A stretch of DNA of 60,407 bases from an uncultured Collinsella sp. (GTDB lineage Bacteria > Actinomycetota > Coriobacteriia > Coriobacteriales > Coriobacteriaceae): NCBI GenBank assembly GCA_902496945.1, contig CABVDE010000007.1, positions 1 through 60,407 of the forward strand, written 5' to 3'. Position 1 is the stretch's first letter; each line of letters opens with the position of its first letter. A program made the position numbers and the translations under genes. The notes below the pieces were generated by a model. That model was not told the origin of the DNA and did no database searches. It was given only the letters and a program-made list of their open reading frames with translations. Positions 24,402 through 33,064 of this stretch are shown piece after piece.

Positions 24402-26279
24402 TTGCGCGTTGCATACCAAGACTGTTTTCACTTAATTGAGCCGCTGCTCGCCAAGGTCGAGAAACCGAGCCGCTATATCGATCACGAGTGGGGCACGCTT
24501 TCCAAGGCCGATGCCGACTACCGTTGCTGCCTGATCTATCCGGATGTTTACGAGGTCGGTCTGCCCAACCAGGGCATCGCCATCCTCTACAACATCCTTA
24601 ACCAGGCCGAGGGCATCTCCTGTGAGCGCGGCTATGTGCCGTGGCCCGATATGGGTGACGCCATGCGCGAGGCGGGCATTCCGCTGCTGTCGCTCGAGGG
24701 TGCGGCACCGGTCGCTTCGTTTGATATCGTCGGCCTGCACGTGCCGCACGAGATGGCGGTGACGAACTTTCTCGAGGCGCTTGACCTTGCCGGCATCCCG
24801 CTGTTAGCGGCCGACCGAGGCGAAGACGACCCCATCATCATTGCCGGCGGCCCCTCGGTGTGCAACCCCGAGCCGTATGCGGCTTTCTTTGACGTTATCC
24901 TCATTGGCGAGGGCGAAGAATCGTTGCTCGAGACCTGCCAGCTGCATCGCCGCCTGCGTGACGAAGGAGTCCCGCGCGCGCAGATCGTTGAGGAGCTTGC
25001 AACCATTGCCGGCAACTACGTGCCGTCGCTCTATGAGGTTCGTCACGACGAGCCCTGCTCACCGCATGGCTACACCGTGCCGCGCGAGGGCAAGGATGCG
25101 CCGACCGTGGTCCACAAGCGCGTCGTCGAGGACTTCGGTGCCACCAATCCGTTGTCGCAGTCGTGCGTGCCCTATGCGCAGCTGGTCCACGACCGCCTGT
25201 CTATCGAGATCCTGCGCGGCTGCGCCCGCGGCTGTCGTTTTTGCCAGGCCGGCATGACGTATCGCCCGGTACGCGAGCGCTCGGCCGACCAGATCGTCTC
25301 GTCGGTGATCCAGGGTCTGGAAAAGACCGGCTATGATGAGGTATCGCTCACCTCACTCTCCACGACCGACCACTCCTGCATTCGCGACGTGCTTGGCAGG
25401 CTCAATCGCCGCCTAGAGGACACGGGCATTCGCGTGTCCATTCCATCGCAGCGTCTGGATTCGTTTGGCGTCGATATGGCCGAGTCGGTCGCCGGCGAAA
25501 AGAAGGGCGGCCTGACGTTTGCCCCCGAGGCCGGCAGCCAGCGCATGCGCGACATCATCAACAAGAACGTGACCGAGGAGGACTTGGACCGTGCGGCCAA
25601 GGCTGCCTTCGAGGCCGGCTGGAACCGCATGAAGCTCTATTTTATGATGGGCCTTCCCGGCGAGCGCGACGAGGACATCGTGGCTATCGCCAACCTGGCC
25701 GACCACGTGCTGGAGCTCGGCCGTTCCGTGGTGCCCAAGGCGCGTCGCGGCTCGATCTCGGTGTCCATCTCGGTTTCGGTCTTTATCCCCAAGGCTGCCA
25801 CGCCGTTCCAGTGGTGCCCGCAGCTCGACTATGACGACGTCAAGCGTCGCCAGAAGCTGCTTGTCACGAGTGTTCGCAACCGTGCCGTCCGCGTTCATTA
25901 CCACGATGCCGAGACCTCGCTCATCGAGGCAGCGCTGTCCCGTGCCGGTCGCGATATGACGCCCGTCATCATCGATGCCTGGCGCGCGGGCTCTCGCTTT
26001 GACGCCTGGGTGGAGCATTTCTCGCTCGACAACTGGAAGGAGGCCGCGGCCAAAAACGGCATCGACCTTAACGAGCTCGTGCACCTGCCCTACGAGTTGG
26101 ACTGGCGCCTGCCGTGGGAGCACGTGAGCCCCGGCTGCACGCGCGGCTTCCTCGAGCGCGAGTACCGTCGCTCGCTCGAGGGCGTCACGACGCCCGATTG
26201 CACCCGCACGTCGTGCACCGGCTGCGGAATCTGCCCCACGCTCCACGCCAAGAACGTATTGATGGGTGATCGCGCATGA
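24402..26279 (+). CDS. radical SAM protein, TIGR03960-like
   Basis: About 625 residues. The N-terminal part has a B12-binding-like fold (YPDVYEVGLPNQGIAILYNI, then GLHVPHEMAVTNFLEALDLA and IIAGGPSVCNPEPYAAF). The radical SAM core carries the 4Fe-4S motif CARGCRFC near residues 274-281, followed by SLTSLSTTDHS and FAPEAGSQRMRDIINK. The C-terminus has a CTGCGIC cluster. This matches an uncharacterised family usually paired with the DUF2344 protein that follows. The start TTG at 24402 has TAGGGG upstream, formed by the end of the previous gene; the frame also reaches 24369 inside that gene. The substrate is unknown. Confidence 0.9.
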   Translation: MRVAYQDCFHLIEPLLAKVEKPSRYIDHEWGTLSKADADYRCCLIYPDVYEVGLPNQGIAILYNILNQAEGISCERGYVPWPDMGDAMREAGIPLLSLEGAAPVASFDIVGLHVPHEMAVTNFLEALDLAGIPLLAADRGEDDPIIIAGGPSVCNPEPYAAFFDVILIGEGEESLLETCQLHRRLRDEGVPRAQIVEELATIAGNYVPSLYEVRHDEPCSPHGYTVPREGKDAPTVVHKRVVEDFGATNPLSQSCVPYAQLVHDRLSIEILRGCARGCRFCQAGMTYRPVRERSADQIVSSVIQGLEKTGYDEVSLTSLSTTDHSCIRDVLGRLNRRLEDTGIRVSIPSQRLDSFGVDMAESVAGEKKGGLTFAPEAGSQRMRDIINKNVTEEDLDRAAKAAFEAGWNRMKLYFMMGLPGERDEDIVAIANLADHVLELGRSVVPKARRGSISVSISVSVFIPKAATPFQWCPQLDYDDVKRRQKLLVTSVRNRAVRVHYHDAETSLIEAALSRAGRDMTPVIIDAWRAGSRFDAWVEHFSLDNWKEAAAKNGIDLNELVHLPYELDWRLPWEHVSPGCTRGFLEREYRRSLEGVTTPDCTRTSCTGCGICPTLHAKNVLMGDRA

Positions 26280-27088
26280 GTGAGCGCTTGACCGACAATT
26301 CCACGCTCTTTAGGCTGCGCGTTCGCTACGGCAAGCGTGATCGCCTTAAGTATCTGGGCCATCTGGAACTAATCCATACCATTGAGCGTATCGTGCGCCG
26401 TGCAGGCCTGCCCTATGCCGTCACGCAGGGCTTCTCACCGCACATGCGCGTGGGCTTTTCGTCGGCGCTACCGGTGGGTACGTCGTCGACCTGCGAGTGG
26501 TATGACCTGTTTATGACCGAGTTCGTGGCGCTCGATGAGGCGTTTGGGCGTCTGGCTGCGGCGTCTCCGGCCGATCTGGCGCCCATCGAGGCTGCCTACA
26601 TCGACGTGCGCACGCCGGCGCTGACGGCGCAGCTTACGCGCCTGTCGTATCGTATCGATCTGCACCTGGATCCCGAGGCGCCCGTAAGCGCCGACGAGGT
26701 GCGCGCTGCGATCGACGCACTGCGCGCGGACCATGGCATCGACTACGCGCGCGGCAAAAAGAGCAAGCGCCTTGATCTGGACCACACGCTTGTAGGCTAT
26801 GAGCTCGCGGCGGGGGAGCGCCCGGACCATCTGGTCCTCACGCTCGACACCCATGCCGACAACGAGGGCTCCATGCGTCCGGAAATTTTGCTTTCTGCTG
26901 CTGATGTTTTGTTGCAGGGCTTGACCCCGGGCGTCGATGCACCTATTGTTTCCACCGGTATGCAAGACCTCGTGACCATCTGCTCCTACGATGTCGAGCG
27001 TCAGAATCAAGCATGCGAGGACGACGAGGGCCGACTCGTCAGCCCCATACCTGTGCGAACTTGTGGATTTGCTCCACATACTCGTTGA
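26276..27088 (+). CDS. radical SAM-associated DUF2344 protein (TIGR03936-like)
   Basis: A 270-residue protein overlapping the radical SAM gene by four bases (ATGA). The N-terminal block RLRVRYGKRDRLKYLGHLEL and RRAGLPYAVTQGFSPHMRVGF are the family's marks; the GHLE and GFSPHP-like pieces are most conserved. In many bacteria this domain is fused to the C-terminus of the radical SAM partner, so the two act together. An RNA-related role has been suggested because the pair precedes rplU/rpmA or rne/rng in many genomes; that is genome context, not proof. The -35 box of the rplU promoter overlaps its stop codon. Confidence 0.87.
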   Translation: MSERLTDNSTLFRLRVRYGKRDRLKYLGHLELIHTIERIVRRAGLPYAVTQGFSPHMRVGFSSALPVGTSSTCEWYDLFMTEFVALDEAFGRLAAASPADLAPIEAAYIDVRTPALTAQLTRLSYRIDLHLDPEAPVSADEVRAAIDALRADHGIDYARGKKSKRLDLDHTLVGYELAAGERPDHLVLTLDTHADNEGSMRPEILLSAADVLLQGLTPGVDAPIVSTGMQDLVTICSYDVERQNQACEDDEGRLVSPIPVRTCGFAPHTR

Positions 27089-27113
27089 CGGGGGTATTTT
27101 CGCCTGCTACTAT
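27085..27113 (+). promoter_or_regulatory. promoter of rplU-rpmA-obgE
   Basis: TTGACG at 27085-27090 and TACTAT at 27108-27113 with an ideal 17-base spacer. The -35 box overlaps the DUF2344 stop codon. The leader to rplU is about 35 bases. Confidence 0.8.
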
Positions 27114-27155
27114 ATTCGGCTGTTGCACTAACTGATGCATGAAGGGCAAGTAAAC

Positions 27156-27530
27156 ATGTACGCAATCGTTAACACGGGCGGCAAGCAGTACAAGGTCGCC
27201 ACCGACGATGTCATCACCGTCGAGAAGATCGAGGGCAATGAGGGCGACAAGGTCACCCTGCCGGTCATCTTCCTCAACGATGGTAAGAAGATCGTCACCG
27301 ATCCCGACAAGCTGGCCAAGGCCAAGGTTACCGCTCAGATCGTTGAGCAGTTCAAGGGCGAGAAGCAGCTGGTCTTCAAGTTCCACAAGCGTAAGCGCTA
27401 TCGTCGTCTGAAGGGTCACCGTCAGCAGCTCACCAAGCTGAAGATCGTGAAGGTCCAGGCTACGTCCCGCGCCAAGAAGGCTGTTAAGGCAGAGGCCGAG
27501 GCTGTTGCCGAGGCTCCCGTCGCCGAGTAG
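27156..27530 (+). CDS. rplU: 50S ribosomal protein L21
   Basis: A 124-residue large-subunit protein that binds 23S rRNA. It starts MYAIVNTGGKQYKV, contains QIVEQFKGEKQLVFKFHKRK and RRLKGHRQQLTKLKI, and adds an Ala/Glu-rich C-terminal extension of about 20 residues beyond the usual end. The start ATG at 27156 has AAGGG nine bases upstream; an upstream in-frame ATG at 27135 is not supported by homology. No cysteine protease gene (prp) lies between rplU and rpmA. Confidence 0.97.
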   Translation: MYAIVNTGGKQYKVATDDVITVEKIEGNEGDKVTLPVIFLNDGKKIVTDPDKLAKAKVTAQIVEQFKGEKQLVFKFHKRKRYRRLKGHRQQLTKLKIVKVQATSRAKKAVKAEAEAVAEAPVAE

Positions 27531-27563
27531 ATTACACTCGTAACGAAAGAGTAGGTATACACA

Positions 27564-27821
27564 ATGGCACACAAAAAAGGACTCGGTTCCTCCCGTAATG
27601 GCCGTGACTCCCGCGGTCAGCGCCTTGGCACGAAGCGCTTCGCCGGCCAGACGGTAACCACGGGCACGATTCTCGTCCGTCAGCACGGCACGCACATCCA
27701 CCCGGGTGAGAACGTTGGCCGTGGCAAGGACGACACGCTGTTCGCGCTGGTCGACGGTACCGTTGAGTTCCACAAGGGTATCAAGCACAGGGTCAGCGTA
27801 CGCCCGCTCGCGAACGCGTAA
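27564..27821 (+). CDS. rpmA: 50S ribosomal protein L27
   Basis: An 85-residue protein reaching the peptidyl transferase centre. It starts MAHKKGLGSSRNGRDS directly at the mature N-terminus, without the cleavable leader found in many Firmicutes, which agrees with the missing prp gene. Family blocks GQTVTTGTILVRQHG and HPGENVGRGKDDTLFALV are present. The start has GAAAGAGTAGG upstream. A terminator follows before obgE. Confidence 0.97.
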   Translation: MAHKKGLGSSRNGRDSRGQRLGTKRFAGQTVTTGTILVRQHGTHIHPGENVGRGKDDTLFALVDGTVEFHKGIKHRVSVRPLANA

Positions 27822-27846
27822 TTCACCCTTCATAGAGCACATATGT

Positions 27847-27890
27847 GGGAGGCACTTGAGTTTTAGGATTCAAGGGTCTCCCTCTTTTTT
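27847..27890 (+). terminator. intrinsic terminator after rpmA
   Basis: GGGAGGC (27847-27853) and CTTGA pair with TCAAG and GTCTCCC (27870-27882) around one mismatch. TTTTTT follows at 27885-27890. Partial readthrough may feed obgE, whose ribosome site begins three bases later. Confidence 0.75.
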
Positions 27891-27906
27891 GTAGGAGGCG
27901 ATTCTG

Positions 27907-29376
27907 TTGTCACAGTTCACCGATATCAGCCGCATCAATGTGTGCGGCGGCGACGGCGGAGCCGGATGCATGTCGTTTAGGCGCGAGGCATTTGTTCCCA
28001 AGGGCGGCCCTGATGGCGGCGACGGCGGTCGTGGCGGCAATGTCGTCATCCAGGCCGATGCTCAGCTGTCTTCGCTGATCGACTACCGCTTTAAGCACCA
28101 CTTCCGTGCCGAGCGCGGTACGCACGGCCAGGGTGCCCGCCGCAACGGCAAGAGCGGCGAGGACCTGATCCTGAAGGTCCCTATGGGCACCGTGGTGCGC
28201 GAGCTCGACCCCGAGACGCAGACCCCGATGTTCGAGATTGCCGACCTGGTGCACGATGGCGAGCGCGTTGTCGTGGCGCCCGGCGGTGCCGGTGGCCTGG
28301 GCAACACCCACTTTGTGACCTCGGTGCGCCGCGCGCCTGCGTTCGCTCAGCTGGGTGAGCCGGCCGAGGAGCACTGGATTGAGCTCGAGATGAAGCTTAT
28401 GGCCGATGCCGCACTCGTGGGCTTCCCCTCGGTGGGCAAGTCCTCGCTCATCGCGCGCATGAGCGCCGCCCGTCCCAAGATTGCTGACTACCCGTTTACC
28501 ACGCTCGTGCCTAACCTGGGCATGGTGCGTGCCGGCGAGTACTCCTATGTCGTCGCCGATGTTCCTGGCCTGATCGAGGGCGCGAGCGAGGGCAAGGGCC
28601 TGGGCCACCAGTTCCTGCGCCACATTGAGCGCACCGCTTTGATCATGCACGTCGTCGACATGACGGGCGGCTTTGAGGATCGCGACCCGATCGAGGACTA
28701 TCGCATCATCAACCGCGAGCTTGAGCAGTATGGCGCCGAGCTTTCGGAGCGTCCGCAGATCGTTGTCGCCAACAAGTGCGATGCTCCGGGGACGGCCGAC
28801 AAGATTGCCGACCTTAAGCGTGCCGCGCTCGACGATGGGCATATGTTCTTTGCCGTGTCTGCCGTGACGGGTGCCGGACTCAATACGCTGATGCTTGCCG
28901 TGGGCGAGCAGGTGGCCAAGCTCCGCGCCGAGCTGGCCGTCTCCGATGAGCCGGTTGACTTGCGCGATGACGAGTGGGAGCGCCGCCGCCTGCAGCGCGA
29001 GAAGCGTTTCCACATTGTCCAGGAAGAGCCCGGTGCCTTCCGCGTGGTCGGTCGCGCCATCGAGCGCATGGTCATTCAGACCGACTGGGAAAACGAGGAA
29101 GCCGTCATTTACCTGCAGCATAAGTTTGCTCGTATGGGCGTTGACGACGCGCTCGAGAAGGCCGGTTGCCGTGCGGGCGACGAGGTCCGTATTTGCCAGC
29201 GCGCCTTTGACTTTGAGGGTGCCGAGGACTTCTCGGAGTACGAGGAGGAGCTCGAGAGTGCCGGCGAGGACGTTGCCGTTGAGGTCGTTGACGTAGCCGA
29301 TACCGCGGACGAGCGCGTCGAGGTTATCGATGCGGCGGATGTCGCGGACGATGCCGTGACCCCGGAGGGCGAGTAA
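27907..29376 (+). CDS. obgE: GTPase Obg
   Basis: Essential GTPase of ribosome assembly and stress control. It has 489 residues. The glycine-rich OBG fold comes first (VCGGDGGAGCMSFRREAF, KGGPDGGDGGRGGNV), then the G domain with G1 GFPSVGKSSLI, G3 DVPGLIEGA and G4 NKCD. The C-terminal OCT domain at about 335-430 is followed by an acidic Asp/Val tail of about 50 residues. The start is TTG at 27907 with AGGAGG eight bases upstream. The tail is longer than in E. coli and typical of actinobacterial Obg. Confidence 0.97.
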   Translation: MSQFTDISRINVCGGDGGAGCMSFRREAFVPKGGPDGGDGGRGGNVVIQADAQLSSLIDYRFKHHFRAERGTHGQGARRNGKSGEDLILKVPMGTVVRELDPETQTPMFEIADLVHDGERVVVAPGGAGGLGNTHFVTSVRRAPAFAQLGEPAEEHWIELEMKLMADAALVGFPSVGKSSLIARMSAARPKIADYPFTTLVPNLGMVRAGEYSYVVADVPGLIEGASEGKGLGHQFLRHIERTALIMHVVDMTGGFEDRDPIEDYRIINRELEQYGAELSERPQIVVANKCDAPGTADKIADLKRAALDDGHMFFAVSAVTGAGLNTLMLAVGEQVAKLRAELAVSDEPVDLRDDEWERRRLQREKRFHIVQEEPGAFRVVGRAIERMVIQTDWENEEAVIYLQHKFARMGVDDALEKAGCRAGDEVRICQRAFDFEGAEDFSEYEEELESAGEDVAVEVVDVADTADERVEVIDAADVADDAVTPEGE

Positions 29377-29379
29377 GCC

Positions 29380-30057
29380 ATGTCGCTGCGCGGTGGAATC
29401 GGTTTGCCCGAGCTGCCCATAAAAGAGGGCAAAGAGTTTCGGCTTGGCATTATGGGCGGCACATTCGACCCGATCCATTACGGGCACTTGGTGACCGCCG
29501 AGCAGGCGCGCGAGTCGCTCGACTTGGATGCCGTGCTCTTTATGCCGGCAGGCTCGCCCGCCTTTAAGCTCGACAAGCCGGTGACGCCTGCCGAGGACCG
29601 TTATGCCATGACGGTCCTCGCCACCGCCGCGAATCCGGCCTTTTTGGCGAGCCGGTTCGAGATCGACCGTCCGGGCGTAACCTATACGGCCGATACGCTT
29701 CATGCCCTTCGAGACTTTTACCCCTCGCAGGTAAAGCTTTACTTTATTACGGGCGCCGATGCGATTATCGATATTGTGACCTGGCATGATGCCGAACGAA
29801 TCGCTGAGCTTGCCACGTTTATTGCGGCGACGCGACCGGGCTTTGATATCGATACGGCGCGTTCCCGAATCAAAGAGTCGGGGCTGCCGTTCGACGTGCG
29901 CTATATTCAGATTCCGGCGCTTGCGATCAGCTCGACGAACATTCGTAAGCGAGTTGCCCGCGGCATGAGCGTGCGCTATCTTACGAGCGAGTCTGTGCTC
30001 GGCTACATTCGCAAGCGCGGTTTGTACGCCGATCTGGGTCAAGAAGATTTTGAGTGA
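29380..30057 (+). CDS. nadD: nicotinate-nucleotide adenylyltransferase
   Basis: Adenylylates nicotinate mononucleotide in NAD synthesis. It has 225 residues with the nucleotidyltransferase signatures IMGGTFDPIHYGHL near residues 25-38 and AISSTNIRKRV near the C-terminus. About 22 N-terminal residues precede the core and may be a lead-in. It starts three bases after obgE, with GGAGGG upstream inside the obgE tail. Confidence 0.96.
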   Translation: MSLRGGIGLPELPIKEGKEFRLGIMGGTFDPIHYGHLVTAEQARESLDLDAVLFMPAGSPAFKLDKPVTPAEDRYAMTVLATAANPAFLASRFEIDRPGVTYTADTLHALRDFYPSQVKLYFITGADAIIDIVTWHDAERIAELATFIAATRPGFDIDTARSRIKESGLPFDVRYIQIPALAISSTNIRKRVARGMSVRYLTSESVLGYIRKRGLYADLGQEDFE

Positions 30058-30069
30058 TGGGGGAGAACG

Positions 30070-30678
30070 TTGTCGGTAGAGGATCAGTTTGAGGGCGATG
30101 AGCGCGCGCTGCTCAAGCGCATTCAAGAGCTGCTCGATGTGCGTATGAAGGATAAGCGCAAGCGCTATGTACATTCGCTGGGCGTTGCCGAGACCGCGCT
30201 TCACTTGGCCGAGGTGTACGGCGTCGACCGCTTTGATGCCGCCGCCGCCGGCCTGATCCATGACTGGGACAAGGTGCTCTCCGACGACGAGCTCGTGGCC
30301 CGCGCGCTGCATTACGGCATCAAGGTCGCCGGTTCTCCTTTCGCCGCAACGCCGCTGCTGCATGGTCCGGTTGCCGCCTATGAGCTTCCGCAGCTTTTTC
30401 CCGAGCTGTCGCCGGCTGTTTTTCAGGCTGTCGACCGTCACACCGTGGGCGCCTGCGACATGACGCCGCTCGATATGGTCGTCTTTGTGGCCGATGCCAT
30501 TGAGCCTAACCGACACGGCGATTATGCCCATGCGCTGCGCAAGATGGTGGGGAAGTCCTCGCTCGACGAGTTGTTCTTCTCCTGTTTTGCGCAGGGTCTG
30601 GTCTATGTGATTCAGTCCGGACGCTATCTTTATCCCACGGCTATTACGATTTACAACCATTACGCCCAGCTACGTTAG
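30070..30678 (+). CDS. yqeK: YqeK family HD-domain hydrolase (Ap4A hydrolase type)
   Basis: A 202-residue HD-superfamily protein. Residues RYVHSLGVAETALHLAEVYG provide the first metal His and GLIHDWDK the HD pair; DRHTVGACDMTPLDMVVFVAD is the later conserved block. Family members cleave diadenosine tetraphosphate symmetrically. It is placed between nadD and rsfS, the standard neighbours. The start is TTG at 30070 after GGGGGAG. Confidence 0.9.
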   Translation: MSVEDQFEGDERALLKRIQELLDVRMKDKRKRYVHSLGVAETALHLAEVYGVDRFDAAAAGLIHDWDKVLSDDELVARALHYGIKVAGSPFAATPLLHGPVAAYELPQLFPELSPAVFQAVDRHTVGACDMTPLDMVVFVADAIEPNRHGDYAHALRKMVGKSSLDELFFSCFAQGLVYVIQSGRYLYPTAITIYNHYAQLR

Positions 30679-30705
30679 CTCGGGCTGTCTAGAAAGAGGT
30701 ATTCC

Positions 30706-31161
30706 ATGGCCGACGAGACCATGACCGACGAGCAGATTCTTGAGAGCGTGGAGCACAAGAGCTTCGCCGCCACGTCCGATCGCACCGCTGCCTCGCTGTC
30801 TGCGAGCGGCGTTGCCGCCGAGGATGTCGCCCGCGCCGCCGCGCAGGCCGCCTACGACAAGAAGGGCGAGGACGTTCAAGTGCTCGATCTGACCGAGCTT
30901 TCCGACGTGTGCGACTACTTTGTGCTCGCCACCGGTACCAACAACCGTCAGGTCGATTCGATCGTCGACGAGATCGAGGAGAAGGTCGCCGAGTCTTGCG
31001 GCGAGCATCCGTTCTCCATCGAGGGCCGCGAGCAGAAGACCTGGATGCTCATGGACTACGGCTCGGTCGTCGTCCACGTTTTCACCCCCGAGGCACGCGA
31101 GTTCTACCGTCTCGAAAAGCTCTGGGGCGACGCCCCCCAGCTCTCCCTCGACCTTCTCTAG
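30706..31161 (+). CDS. rsfS: ribosomal silencing factor RsfS
   Basis: Binds L14 and blocks subunit joining under starvation. The RsfS core is residues about 55-151: DVQVLDLTELSDVCDYFVLATG, then VAESCGEHPFSIEG and WMLMDYGSVVVHVFTPEARE. The first 50 or so residues are an extra Ala/Ser-rich segment absent from most RsfS proteins. The ATG at 30706 has AAAGAGG upstream, so the extension is probably translated. It ends the nadD-yqeK-rsfS transcript, with a strong terminator 44 bases after the stop. Confidence 0.93.
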   Translation: MADETMTDEQILESVEHKSFAATSDRTAASLSASGVAAEDVARAAAQAAYDKKGEDVQVLDLTELSDVCDYFVLATGTNNRQVDSIVDEIEEKVAESCGEHPFSIEGREQKTWMLMDYGSVVVHVFTPEAREFYRLEKLWGDAPQLSLDLL

Positions 31162-31205
31162 CGGCTCATTTGGGTCAGGGTTTTTTAGCTACCCTCAATC
31201 GCTTA

Positions 31206-31246
31206 CCGGACAGTTGCACTACCTGCAACTGTCCGGTTTTCTTTTT
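31206..31246 (+). terminator. intrinsic terminator after rsfS
   Basis: A perfect 12-bp stem, CCGGACAGTTGC (31206-31217) with GCAACTGTCCGG (31225-31236), then TTTTCTTTTT. It acts on the plus strand only; the minus-strand side lacks a T-run after the stem, so it does not serve dinB. Confidence 0.92.
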
Positions 31247-31258
31247 GACCAAAAAGGC

Positions 31259-32518
31259 CTATGAGTGGGAGGAGAAGCGGGATTGGCGGCCGAAGGATAG
31301 GGCGGTGTCGCCGAATTTGTCTCGGACGGCGTCGATGGCGACGGAGAGGTCGCGGCGGTCGCTGGATTGGGCTCCGCGGTCATCCACCTCGCAGAACAGG
31401 TCGGTCTGGATGCCGCCCTGATGGTCAAAGTCGCTCATGCCGATGCCAGCAAGGCGCACGTGCATACCTTCTTGCCAGATATTGTCGAGCAGCTCGAGCG
31501 CTACGGCCACAAAGATATTCTCGTCGTCGGTAGGGTGGGGCAAGCGTCGCTGTGCCGTGCGACCGCTGCCATATGAGTATTTAAGTTTGAGCGTCACCGT
31601 GGCGCCCGTCAGCCCCTGACGGCGCAGGCGGCGTCCAACCGACTCACCCAGCAGCGCAATCGCCGCTTCGATGTCTCCGCGCTCGGTCAAGTCCCTCGCA
31701 AAGGTGCGCTCGTTGCTAACCGACTTGACCTCGCGCTCCTCGTCCAGGCTTGTGACTTCGGAAACCTCGAGTCCTAGCGCACGTTGGCGCATGCGCTCGC
31801 CGTTCACGCCAAAAATCGAGGCAAGTGTGGACTCCGGCGCCCGCGAAAGGTCTCCAAGCGTATAGATGCGCATGCGGCGCAGCCGCTCCTCGGCCGAACG
31901 CCCGATGCCGCTCATGGCGGACACCGGCAGCGCGGCCAAAAAACGTTGCTCGGTGCCGGGGCGCACGATAGTCAATCCAAATGGCTTGTCGCGCTCGCTC
32001 GCGATCTTGGCCACTGTCTTGTTGCAGCCGACGCCGATGGAGCAAGTCACTCCCAACGCCGCCACGCGATCGCTGATACGCCGTGCAACCAGCAGCGGGT
32101 CCTCGGGCGCAAAGCGCCCCGGTGTGATATCGATAAATGCCTCGTCGATGGACACGCGCTCCACGCGCGGCGTCTCGTCGGCAAGAATCGCCATGACTTG
32201 CGCGCTGACCTCGCGATAGCGATCAAAATGCCCGTGTGTCCAAATGGCTTGTGGGCATAGGCGCTGCGCCTCGGCCGAGGCCATGGCGGAATGCACGCCA
32301 AAGCGGCGCGCCTCGTAGGAACAGGTGGACACGACACCGCGCGAATCGGCATCGCCGCCAACAATAAGCGGCTTGCCACGCCACTCGGGGTGGTCGAGCA
32401 TCTCCACGCTCGCAAAAAACGCATCGAGGTCCATGAGTCCCACCGCCGGCCCCGTCCAGGGCGGCGGCGTGAAACCCGCAGCATCCTCATAACCGTATGT
32501 ATGTTCGCGTCTTTCCAT
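31259..32518 (-). CDS. dinB: DNA polymerase IV (Y-family)
   Basis: Translesion polymerase of 419 residues. The palm domain has LMDLDAFFASVE and RVSIDEAFIDIT with the catalytic acidic residues, plus CSYEARRFGVHSAM. The thumb helix-hairpin-helix SAMSGIGRSAEERL and the little-finger domain follow. No clear beta-clamp motif of the QLxLF type is visible at the end, which is SFGRQSRFSSHS. The ATG at 32518 has no ribosome site; a TATACT on the same strand ends eight bases before it, suggesting a leaderless message. It is convergent to rsfS and divergent from rpsP. Confidence 0.93.
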   Translation of the reverse strand: MERREHTYGYEDAAGFTPPPWTGPAVGLMDLDAFFASVEMLDHPEWRGKPLIVGGDADSRGVVSTCSYEARRFGVHSAMASAEAQRLCPQAIWTHGHFDRYREVSAQVMAILADETPRVERVSIDEAFIDITPGRFAPEDPLLVARRISDRVAALGVTCSIGVGCNKTVAKIASERDKPFGLTIVRPGTEQRFLAALPVSAMSGIGRSAEERLRRMRIYTLGDLSRAPESTLASIFGVNGERMRQRALGLEVSEVTSLDEEREVKSVSNERTFARDLTERGDIEAAIALLGESVGRRLRRQGLTGATVTLKLKYSYGSGRTAQRRLPHPTDDENIFVAVALELLDNIWQEGMHVRLAGIGMSDFDHQGGIQTDLFCEVDDRGAQSSDRRDLSVAIDAVRDKFGDTALSFGRQSRFSSHS

Positions 32519-32525
32519 GTCATGA

Positions 32526-32531
32526 GTATAC
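32526..32531 (-). promoter_or_regulatory. -10 element of dinB, leaderless transcript predicted
   Basis: The minus strand reads TATACT, seven bases before the dinB ATG, so transcription would start at or next to the start codon. The -35 region is weak and no LexA-like palindrome is visible. Confidence 0.4.
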
Positions 32532-32634
32532 CGCGCAGCTCATGTGGGGTGCGTGTATGTGCTTGCAAATCGCGAATTCTTGTCTAAGATATGGATTTGC
32601 CTTCGACTACACCGAAGAAGTTGGTCTCACGGAC

Positions 32635-32663
32635 TTCACCTGCCCGCGTCGATGGCGTATTAT
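32635..32663 (+). promoter_or_regulatory. promoter of the rpsP operon
   Basis: TTCACC at 32635-32640 and TATTAT at 32658-32663 with a 17-base spacer. The leader to rpsP is about 50 bases and contains a small GCAGC/GCTGC hairpin near 32689-32703. Confidence 0.55.
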
Positions 32664-32719
32664 GTTCAACTGTTTGTTTGTAGTTGCAGCCTAAAGCTGC
32701 TTGGTTGGAGGAGTTTCCT

Positions 32720-33061
32720 TTGGCAGTCAAGATTCGCCTTGCTCGTCACGGCGCTAAGAAGCGTCCGTACTACCGTGTCGTCGTCGCCGATTCCCGCGCC
32801 CCGCGTGACGGTCGTATCATCGAGGAGGTTGGCCGCTACAACCCGATGACCGCCCCCAAGACCATCAACCTCGACCTCGAGAAGATCGCCGACTGGCAGT
32901 CCAAGGGTGCTCAGCTCACCGAGGCCGTCGTCGCTCTGGTCAAGGCCGCCAACGAGGGCGAGAAGACCGAGACCGTCGTCAAGAAGTCCAAGAAGCAGCT
33001 CGCCAAGGAGGCCGAGGCCGCTAAGGCTGCCGCTGAGGCCGCTGAGGGCGCCGAGGAGTAA
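32720..33061 (+). CDS. rpsP: 30S ribosomal protein S16
   Basis: A 113-residue small-subunit assembly protein. It starts MAVKIRLARHGAKKRPYYRVV and contains RDGRIIEEVGRYNP. The C-terminus has an extra Lys/Ala/Glu-rich tail of about 25 residues. The start is TTG at 32720, with GGAGGAG seven bases upstream; no ATG fits. It opens the rpsP-khpA-rimM-trmD-lepB operon. Confidence 0.97.
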   Translation: MAVKIRLARHGAKKRPYYRVVVADSRAPRDGRIIEEVGRYNPMTAPKTINLDLEKIADWQSKGAQLTEAVVALVKAANEGEKTETVVKKSKKQLAKEAEAAKAAAEAAEGAEE

Positions 33062-33064
33062 ATC

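Noticed and set aside
27910..30660. A 916-codon open frame on the minus strand opposite obgE, nadD and yqeK
   Set aside because: Same artefact: strand-mirrored codon bias of conserved genes, no family match.
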